Assembly: GCA_008501765.1 (NCBI GenBank)
Contig: QQUE01000006.1
Location: forward strand, 248,001 to 312,000
Direction: 5' to 3'
Source of the DNA: Calditrichota bacterium
Lineage (GTDB): Bacteria > Zhuqueibacterota > Zhuqueibacteria > Zhuqueibacterales > Geothermadaptataceae
Length of the DNA: 64,000 nt
Made by a program: the position numbers and the translations under genes. This document shows positions 48,824 to 55,167 of the stretch, in pieces. Under the pieces are notes generated by a model. It was given only the letters and a program-made list of their open reading frames with translations, searched no databases and was not told the origin of the DNA. Each line of letters starts with the position of its first letter. The stretch's first letter is position 1.

Positions 48824-49288
48824 CTACCATTTTGTAAACGGATTTATAACCAAATTTGAGTTATAATAACGCGGATCTGCCGACACTTCTTCGCCAATCC
48901 AGTCCGGGAAAATTATCGTTTGATTTTCTTCTTGCAACTCCACTTCAGCGATGATAAGCCCTGCATTTTCACCCTGAAATTCATCGATTTCCCATGTTAA
49001 TCCGGCGTATTCCACGTGATAGCGGACTTTCTCAATTAATGGTTTTTTGCATAAATTTTCTAACAATGAATTTGCATCTTCAAGTGGGATTTCATATTCA
49101 AATTCGCTCCGCGTTACTCCATCTGTTTCCCCTTTTATCGTTAATAATCCTTTGTTTCCAACTACACGTACGCGGACAATTCGTTTCTGATTTGTCGATA
49201 AATAACCTTGTCGATAAACAGTTCCAATGGCATTGGCTCGCCAGGTATTATTTTTTAATAAATATTTGCGTTCAATTTCAATACCCAT
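48824..49288 (-). CDS. CYTH-domain protein (triphosphate-tunnel family)
   Basis: 154 residues from the ATG at 49288, giving MGIEIERKYLLKNNTW; the frame is open 26 codons further, but EIERK is normally at the very N-terminus. The signature EIERKYL, alternating charged strands (RIVRVRVVGNKGLLTIKGET, RSEFEYEIPL, KVRYHVEYAGLTWEIDEF) and the C-terminal AEVELQEE match bacterial CYTH proteins, which hydrolyse inorganic triphosphate or cyclise ATP. Substrate cannot be told from sequence. It stands alone. Confidence 0.85.
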   Translation of the reverse strand: MGIEIERKYLLKNNTWRANAIGTVYRQGYLSTNQKRIVRVRVVGNKGLLTIKGETDGVTRSEFEYEIPLEDANSLLENLCKKPLIEKVRYHVEYAGLTWEIDEFQGENAGLIIAEVELQEENQTIIFPDWIGEEVSADPRYYNSNLVINPFTKW

Positions 49289-49425
49289 ATAATTTCCCGG
49301 TGAAGTATGAACAGTTGAGAAACTCATCAATTTGTGGCAACCGATCAGCTTTGGCAATTTAATCAAATATCCTATATTTAGCCACTTTCTATTTTTTATT
49401 CAATAAAAATCAGGCATCCCGTCAT

Positions 49426-50520
49426 TCAGAATATGATTATTTCTCCCGGAAGCAGACGGGTCGAAAAACGGTATTTTTCAACGCCATTAAAATCAAAACA
49501 AACGACTTCGCCATTGGTGGAGAAATTGCGGGCATTGCTGACAAATATTTCTTGCTGTTCTGCGTCGACAGCAATGGCATAAAGATACGCGGCCGCATCA
49601 ATTTTCGTGGTTGATATAAAGTCCACATTTTCAACGGCCCGGGTTTGCAGTGAAAATTGCACGACGCCATCGTCAGTTAAAACATAGCCTTTGTCCGTGC
49701 CATTAAATGCAAAATCCCGTGGGTGATTGGCGATTTGAATTGTATCGAGTACAGCCTTTTGCAGGGGATCGAAGACGACAATCCCGGAGACTTTTTCGCT
49801 TGCATACGACCCACCGCCGCCAATATAAATCAGCCCATCCGGTCCTTCCTGAATCGAATTGCAATTAAAAATGACTGGAATTCGGGAAATCTCGGTGCTG
49901 TTTTTCGGGTTGATAATGCTTAACGTCCCGGCGTCTTTTTCCGCCCCGCGAATATCGCCGAGCCCGCTGTTGGTCACGAATAATAAATCGTTGAAAATCA
50001 GCGCTCCTTCCGGTGCCGGGCCGACAGGAATCGTTCCCAAAATTTTTTTTGCGCCCAAATTTATGTGGATAATTTCATCGTTATACAGTGAAGTTACAAA
50101 GCCGATGGAATCATCCATCACGGCCATCGTCCGCGGACTTGGATTATTGGGAAGGGCAATTCTCCCCTGGCTGGTGAATGTCGGTAAGTCAATAATTTCA
50201 ATAGTGTTGGAGCCATTCATAACCACGTAAATCAGGTTGCCGGCAACTGTCATGCTGTTTGCTGTATCGCCAAGGCGCAATCCGGGGTTCTGACTTTGAA
50301 AGTAGGAATGCTCGACGGTGTGATCCGATCGGTCGTAATGGGTTATTGTGGCATTATCGCCACCCCAAAGTCCTTCGTTTATAATCAGAATATCATTTTC
50401 GTTCAATGGTTTTTTTGAAGAATCGGGCGCTTGTGGATTATCTGTACAGGCGGAAAGGATGCTAAGAAATATTAAAACTAAAAATTGTACCGCTGCTTTT
50501 TTGATGTGGATATACTTCAT
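49426..50520 (-). CDS. BtuG-like cobalamin-binding beta-propeller lipoprotein
   Basis: 364 residues with a lipobox SILSAC (Cys25). The mature part is a YncE-type seven-bladed beta-propeller. The opening ILIINEGLWGGDNATITHYD and RLGDTANSMTVAGNLIYVV plus NGSNTIEIIDLPT closely follow the DUF5074/BtuG pattern of gut Bacteroidetes, where BtuG is a surface lipoprotein that captures vitamin B12 with very high affinity and hands it to BtuB. Its start overlaps the end of the TonB receptor gene (ATGA). Position downstream of a cobalamin riboswitch supports the function. Other ligands remain possible. Confidence 0.75.
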   Translation of the reverse strand: MKYIHIKKAAVQFLVLIFLSILSACTDNPQAPDSSKKPLNENDILIINEGLWGGDNATITHYDRSDHTVEHSYFQSQNPGLRLGDTANSMTVAGNLIYVVMNGSNTIEIIDLPTFTSQGRIALPNNPSPRTMAVMDDSIGFVTSLYNDEIIHINLGAKKILGTIPVGPAPEGALIFNDLLFVTNSGLGDIRGAEKDAGTLSIINPKNSTEISRIPVIFNCNSIQEGPDGLIYIGGGGSYASEKVSGIVVFDPLQKAVLDTIQIANHPRDFAFNGTDKGYVLTDDGVVQFSLQTRAVENVDFISTTKIDAAAYLYAIAVDAEQQEIFVSNARNFSTNGEVVCFDFNGVEKYRFSTRLLPGEIIIF

Positions 50521-52760
50521 ATTTTTACCTCAATTTCTAATCGCCACATGCGCATTGGCATGGGGTAATTGTGGATTATTTCGTATGATTTGTCAGTGAT
50601 ATTTTCTATTTGTAGATTTATTTGGCCTTGCGCATGCGCAAGCGGAAAAGAATATCCGGTTTTTAAATCCCAGAGCGTATAAGTCGGCATTAAGCTGTCA
50701 AAATCATTTTCCGGCAAACTATAGCGATAGCTGAGATGCCGGACTGCCAGAGTCGCAAATATGTTGTTTCGTGCACGAAACGGCAGCGATGCCGTGGCGA
50801 TCATTGTGGCAATACCCTGAGGAATATAAATCAGGCGTTTGCCAAAAGTCCGGCTGCCGGGCGTTTGGTCTTCAGCCTGCTGTAAAGTGTAGGTGGTTCG
50901 CAAGCGCAGAAGTTCATTCGGGTGCTGCCATTCTCCCTGCCACTCCAGCCCGATCGTGCGTGTTTTACCGATATTTTGTGCACTCCAAACAACGGGCGAG
51001 CGCGGAACGGAAATTATCTGATCGCGTACATTCAAAGCAAAAACAGCGATATCTGCAAACCAGTTTCCCCAGTGATGCACCGTGTAGTTAGCGCCAAAAT
51101 CAACAGAATAACTCGTTTCCGGTTTCAGTTTTTGGGTGCCATAATTGAGATAATATTGTTCGGCAAAAGTGGGCACGCGGAAGTTGTGCGCCGCATGCAT
51201 TCGCAGATGCAATGGCGCGGCAAAGGGTTTCCAATTGATGCCAGTGCTGGGGCTGAGCGCACCGCCGACATCGGAATATTCACTGCGGCGTAATCCAAAT
51301 TGCAGGGCAAGAAAATTTTGATCGGTCTCATTGATGTACTCAAATGTTGTTGCGGCGTGTGTGAATATGCGTTGGACAGAATCGATTAATTTGAAGCTGT
51401 TCGAACCGGGATTTGTGAGATTGTTTCCAGTGAGTTCGCTAAACCCGGTTTCCAATTTGCCAAGCAGGCGGAATTTTCGAGCAGTCCATTCATATTCTGA
51501 TTGATAAAATAACGACCGGGTTTTGTAACGATCATTAATTCCCCCGGGTTTGATTTTTATGAGGGGATCGCGGTAGTGTAGCTCATTGTGCTGCCATCGC
51601 AGTGCTGAATGCAGATTTTTTCCGGGTGAAAAGCGCCATTTTATAATAGCTGTTCCAACCAAATATTTATCTTTTTGACGCGCTTCAGATTCGACAAAAC
51701 TCCCTTGCAGAACCGCATTTGGGATTTCCCGGTCACCGTGGTGATACATAAAGCTCAGCGTGTAATCGCGTTTTTCTCCTTCTTTCTGGAAAGAAGAAAG
51801 AAGATTTAGGTTTTGAAATGCAGCGTTGCTGCGGCGTAAAATTTTATCATCCCCAAAGGCGTTAAATCGATAGCGATGATCTCCCTCTGCCTGACGGAAA
51901 GCGCCTGCAAATGCCGTAGAAATTCCCGCTGGAGCTTTTCCTGTCGCCCGAAATCGGAGGGCGTGTAATCCATATTGTCCACGACTTTCGCTTATTTTCA
52001 AGCTGCGTTGGCCCGAAGCGCCATGCGATTGTAAATTGATAATTCCCGCAAGCGCATTGGCGCCGAACCGGGCGGCATCCCCTCCCCGAAAGATATTGAT
52101 ATTCTGAAAAGCTGTGATATCCAGTGTTGAGAAATCTACGACCCCGCTTTGATAATTATCAAACGCCACACCGTCAATTAGAATTTTTGACTGTGTTGCA
52201 GAGAGGCCGCGCAGTGAAACAGTTTGCAAACCTCCCATTCCACCATAGTTTTTGATGAATATTCCAGGTGCGTATGTCAACACATCCGCGGGGCTGTCGG
52301 CGAGAGTCTCTTCAATTTTCCGGGCTGAAAAACGCGTCACAGCATGGGGTGATTTTTGTGTCAATAAAAGCCGCGGTTCTTTATCAGAAGTGATGGTGAC
52401 ATCCGGCAGCGGCAGCGGCTTTGGGCTTAAAATTATGGAAAACGAGGTGTCATTGGAAATATTAATTGGCCGTTCAACGCTTCGATAGCCCATGCGATAA
52501 AAAATCAGATTTGCAGGAGATGCCTGTGGAAGGGAGATTACAAACTTCCCATTTTTATCAGAATAAAAATAATTTGCAGATTTTTCATCGTCTATGAATA
52601 TAATGACCCGGTCGATCCCGACGCCTGATTCAGCGTCCGTAATTTGGCCGCTGATTTTCAGGTTTTGCGCCAATACACACTGAAATAAGATGCCCGAATT
52701 CACGAAAATAGAGCAGGCAAATGTGGTATAAATCCAGATTTTTTTGATCGCAAAAAACAA
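50517..52760 (-). CDS. TonB-dependent outer-membrane receptor, probable cobalamin importer (BtuB-like)
   Basis: 747 residues. TTG start at 52760 has AAGGAT six nt upstream; signal peptide to about residue 32. An N-terminal carboxypeptidase-regulatory-like beta-sandwich (residues ~33-115, ISGQITDAESGVGIDRV) precedes the plug (about 120-240; ADVLTYAPGIFIKNYGGMGG, TVSLRGLSATQSKILIDGV) and the 22-strand barrel ending in LQIENITDKSYEIIHNYPMP. The upstream cobalamin riboswitch shows the substrate is very likely a corrinoid. BtuCDF and TonB are not nearby. Confidence 0.85.
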   Translation of the reverse strand: MFFAIKKIWIYTTFACSIFVNSGILFQCVLAQNLKISGQITDAESGVGIDRVIIFIDDEKSANYFYSDKNGKFVISLPQASPANLIFYRMGYRSVERPINISNDTSFSIILSPKPLPLPDVTITSDKEPRLLLTQKSPHAVTRFSARKIEETLADSPADVLTYAPGIFIKNYGGMGGLQTVSLRGLSATQSKILIDGVAFDNYQSGVVDFSTLDITAFQNINIFRGGDAARFGANALAGIINLQSHGASGQRSLKISESRGQYGLHALRFRATGKAPAGISTAFAGAFRQAEGDHRYRFNAFGDDKILRRSNAAFQNLNLLSSFQKEGEKRDYTLSFMYHHGDREIPNAVLQGSFVESEARQKDKYLVGTAIIKWRFSPGKNLHSALRWQHNELHYRDPLIKIKPGGINDRYKTRSLFYQSEYEWTARKFRLLGKLETGFSELTGNNLTNPGSNSFKLIDSVQRIFTHAATTFEYINETDQNFLALQFGLRRSEYSDVGGALSPSTGINWKPFAAPLHLRMHAAHNFRVPTFAEQYYLNYGTQKLKPETSYSVDFGANYTVHHWGNWFADIAVFALNVRDQIISVPRSPVVWSAQNIGKTRTIGLEWQGEWQHPNELLRLRTTYTLQQAEDQTPGSRTFGKRLIYIPQGIATMIATASLPFRARNNIFATLAVRHLSYRYSLPENDFDSLMPTYTLWDLKTGYSFPLAHAQGQINLQIENITDKSYEIIHNYPMPMRMWRLEIEVKI

Positions 52761-52987
52761 TTTTTATCCTTGCCGAACGAAGAAGAAAGTTGTGTTTCGC
52801 ACTTGTTGAGCAGTCCCAAAATAGAAAATGCAAAAAATTGGCTACTGGCAACTAAAACACGAAGTTCTGATTGGATCGCTGATAAAAAAAGGAGATTTCA
52901 GGGAGGAAAACGAAGATGGAAAATTCGATCAAAGAAGCTACAGGAATGCTGACGCTTGCCCTCCCTCGAAGGCCTCGATAGCGAAAA

Positions 52988-53153
52988 TTTACAGGCAGGT
53001 TTCCTGACTCACAGCGGAATTGACAATGGCCTTCCCATTTCGCATGCGGCAAAACAGTGGCGCAAAGTCTCCATTTGCTGTTTACAGTTGCGGGGCAGTT
53101 GCCGTTTTTCACGGCATTCCCTTTTAATCTATTTTGATATAGACACCTGTAAA
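52988..53153 (-). ncRNA. Cobalamin (B12) riboswitch aptamer
   Basis: Read on the minus strand, the canonical parts appear in order: P1 5' arm TTTACAGG (53153-53146), GGGAATGCCGTG, ACTGCCCCGCAACTGTAAAC (the L3/P4 core), GCGCCACTG (the GCCACTG block), GGGAAGGCC, then the B12 box AGTCAGGAAACCTGCC and the P1 3' arm CCTGTAAA (52995-52988). P1 pairs perfectly over 8 bp. The element starts a few bases after a minus-strand promoter and lies upstream of the TonB receptor gene, as expected for repression by adenosylcobalamin. Confidence 0.95.
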
Positions 53154-53162
53154 GCTTGGCGA

Positions 53163-53190
53163 AATATAAAAACAATTTATGAAATTGCAA
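53163..53190 (-). promoter_or_regulatory. Promoter of the riboswitch-btuB-btuG operon
   Basis: On the minus strand TTGCAA (53190-53185), 16 bp, TATATT (53168-53163). Transcription would start near 53156, just before the aptamer P1 stem at 53153. The exact fit between promoter and aptamer start supports both calls. Confidence 0.6.
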
Positions 53191-53317
53191 GAAAGAATTG
53201 TCTCGGTGAAACTAATTCCGTATGGGTCAGTTAAACAACCATTCCAGATTTGAACTCATATTACAGCCTGAATTTGCAGCCAAATATTTTTTAAAAATTA
53301 TAATTTGGGAATGTCAA

Positions 53318-54277
53318 ATGAGACACTTTATACTTTTCCTGCTTGTTTTCTTTTTCGTCGGAAACGCTTCGGTTTGTCAGGCGCAAGATGAACAGAATAA
53401 GAATAAAAGGAGCAAACGCGAAAAACTGTCTGATACCTACAAAGACGACAGGAAAAACGTTAAAAAGGAAAAAAGGAGCAAACGCCGAAAACTTTCTGAT
53501 ACCAATAAAGACGACAGGAAAAAAGTAAAAAAGAAAAAAAGGAGCAAACGCCGAAAACTGTCTGATACCAATAAAGACGACAGAAAAAACAATAAAAAGT
53601 CAAAAAAAGGCAAACTTGGAAAATTGCCTGATACCCATAATGACAACAGGATAATCAATGACAGCGATGATGGATGGTGGATTGAACTGTTTCTCGATCC
53701 GGAAATGATTGTGCATGCTGTTTCTGATACGCGTCCCGGCCCATATCCCTACAACGGAGTGGCCGCAAATTTTTCTCCGGCCGATCCCTATCCTGGGGGC
53801 ATTTTGCAATTCCAATCCAGCTATTTTCGCCATGATGCGAACCTGTTCGGCTTGTTGTGGCGGATTAATTATTATTATCAGCGATTCGGTGTGGATGTCG
53901 ATTTAATTAATTTAATTGAGGATCTGGGCAAAGAGAATGATTACATGAATTTGTCCGGCTGGCGCGTTTCGTGGGATTTTATCGGCCAGGCTGACTTTCG
54001 GTTTGGCGGGCAGCTGGGTTTGCGAAATTTATCTTATGGGGGTGTAAGCAACACCGGACCGGAAATTGGCTTTCGTCTTGTTGGTCTGCCTGAAAAACCA
54101 TTTATATTTGAGAGCGCTGGAACTATTGCACGAATCAATGGAAATCAATTTTCCACGTTGAGCGGAACACTTGGCCTGATGATAAAACGGGTGCATTTGT
54201 TCATCGGCGGACAGATTATCCGTTCATCGGATATATCTATCGATGGGTTGAAAATTGGATTTAGACTTTGGTTGTAA
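53318..54277 (+). CDS. Exported protein with four basic 22-residue repeats and a beta-rich C-terminal domain
   Basis: 319 residues from ATG 53318 (MRHFILFLLVFFFVGNASVCQAQ signal peptide, cleavage after AQA-like VCQAQ); the frame extends 32 codons upstream without signal-like sequence. Residues ~30-115 hold four repeats of 22 residues (KRSKRRKLSDTNKDDRK type), strongly basic. The rest (from ~125) is beta-rich and Gly/aromatic-rich (WRVSWDFIGQADFRFGGQLGL) and ends in FRLWL with a terminal aromatic/Leu, fitting a small outer-membrane barrel or surface protein. Not recognised as a known family. Confidence 0.6.
   Translation: MRHFILFLLVFFFVGNASVCQAQDEQNKNKRSKREKLSDTYKDDRKNVKKEKRSKRRKLSDTNKDDRKKVKKKKRSKRRKLSDTNKDDRKNNKKSKKGKLGKLPDTHNDNRIINDSDDGWWIELFLDPEMIVHAVSDTRPGPYPYNGVAANFSPADPYPGGILQFQSSYFRHDANLFGLLWRINYYYQRFGVDVDLINLIEDLGKENDYMNLSGWRVSWDFIGQADFRFGGQLGLRNLSYGGVSNTGPEIGFRLVGLPEKPFIFESAGTIARINGNQFSTLSGTLGLMIKRVHLFIGGQIIRSSDISIDGLKIGFRLWL
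53405..53668 (+). repeat. Four tandem 66-bp repeats
   Basis: Units begin at 53405, 53471 and 53537 with the shared AAAAGGAGCAAACGC and a fourth, degenerate unit about 53603; GATACC recurs at 66-bp steps (53564 and 53630, and earlier). The period is a multiple of three, so frame is kept. Adjacent units 2 and 3 are nearly identical in DNA, pointing to recent duplication and possible copy-number variation. Confidence 0.85.
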
Positions 54278-54362
54278 TAATAATTCATCCACCAAGGTTA
54301 CGCTATATCATTTTTTTTTATGGCTGAAATACAAAATTATATTACCAGTTTTAAAAAGTTAC

Positions 54363-54391
54363 TTGCAATGCAGAGCCAGAACACTTATATT
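54363..54391 (+). promoter_or_regulatory. Candidate promoter for the SCP2-like gene
   Basis: TTGCAA (54363-54368), 17 bp, TATATT (54386-54391). These are the same two hexamers as in the riboswitch promoter. Predicted start near 54398. Confidence 0.5.
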
Positions 54392-54412
54392 TTCACGTGA
54401 TTTAGATTTCTT

Positions 54413-54457
54413 CCCTCATGCCGATAGTTTTAGTGTGCGCGAAATTTCCCGGCAGGG
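54413..54457 (+). promoter_or_regulatory. Stem-loop in the leader of the SCP2-like gene
   Basis: CCC-TCA-TGCCG (54413-54423) can pair with CGGCA-GGG (54450-54457) leaving TCA bulged, over a 26-nt loop. It lies about 15 nt after the predicted transcription start. It does not match a riboswitch class I know; function inferred only. Confidence 0.3.
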
Positions 54458-54608
54458 ATTAAATTAATATCCCCAAATTTCCATGTCCTTTTCGCTGTAA
54501 ATAATCCAAAGTAAGCAGAGTCCTTGCCCGGTTTCTGGTCTGGTATAAATTCCAAAATTGTGACTGAGAAATATAATTGATAACGAACAGTAATACGAGG
54601 TTAAAAAC

Positions 54609-54968
54609 GTGGCGCAAGTAAGTACAATCCCAGATGAAATTGCTCTGTTTCTGGCCAACAATTCATTGAACACAGAAGAGCTGCCCGACGTCATCAATCT
54701 CGCTTTTAGTGGCGAGAGAAAACCGGAAGCCTGGCACATTCGTGTCGCAACAAAGCAAGTTATTCGTGGTTTTAACAAAGTTGCACCGGTAACGGTGATG
54801 TTACCTTTGGTAACTTGGAGAAAACTGTTGAAGAAGAAGGATCTGGGGCTTTGGAATCAGGCAGTAAAAGATGGATATATTCATATCCATGGTGATAAAA
54901 CGGCCGCAGTCGCGGTAGGGAATATCTTTAAAACCAATGGCAAAACAGAAGCTGTGGAATTAAAATAA
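54609..54968 (+). CDS. SCP2 sterol-binding-domain-like protein
   Basis: 119 residues, GTG start at 54609 after ACGAGGTTAAAAAC. The pattern AWHIRVATKQVIRGFNKVAPVTVMLPLVTWRKLL (residues ~40-75) then DGYIHIHGDKTAAVAVGNIF resembles an SCP2 fold: a central sheet with the IxIxGD turn. Such domains bind lipids or acyl chains. No signal peptide, so cytoplasmic. Similarity is weak, judged by eye; it could be another small alpha/beta protein. Faces the PP2C phosphatase gene convergently. Confidence 0.5.
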   Translation: MAQVSTIPDEIALFLANNSLNTEELPDVINLAFSGERKPEAWHIRVATKQVIRGFNKVAPVTVMLPLVTWRKLLKKKDLGLWNQAVKDGYIHIHGDKTAAVAVGNIFKTNGKTEAVELK

Positions 54969-55167
54969 TCGGCTATATGAATATCTTTGCCGCTAATTCA
55001 TCTTCAAATTTCACCATTCTGCATCAGAGTCTAACAATGTTTTACATACAACATTCCGCACGTATAAATCTGTGTGGAAATTAGAATTAGTAAAACTCTG
55101 GCCATTTAAGATTTAATACACGATAGCGGATTTGCTGTGATCGACTCTCCAGATATTTTAGAGCGGA

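Larger units (their letters stand above)
52761..53317. other. Riboswitch leader and divergent intergenic region
   Basis: Between the receptor (minus) and the repeat protein (plus). 52988-53153 is the cobalamin aptamer. The 227 nt between it and the receptor start (52761-52987) would be the expression platform; GGGAGG near 52954 and CCTCCC near 52912, as read on the minus strand, could pair but no clear terminator or anti-terminator could be drawn by eye. Small reading frames inside it are not convincing. Confidence 0.6.
54278..54608 (+). other. 331-nt region: promoter and long leader for the SCP2-like gene
   Basis: No coding sequence is supported. It holds a promoter (54363-54391) and about 210 nt of leader with a possible stem-loop, listed separately. 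A poly-T stretch near 54310 could weakly end the upstream gene, but no hairpin precedes it. Confidence 0.55.

Noticed and set aside
52770-53234. Several short reading frames on both strands
   Set aside because: They lie across the cobalamin riboswitch and its leader, whose RNA motifs explain the sequence.
53274-53304. TTGCAG followed by a perfect TATAAT
   Set aside because: Spacing is 19 bp and the predicted start would leave too little leader for ribosome binding before ATG 53318.
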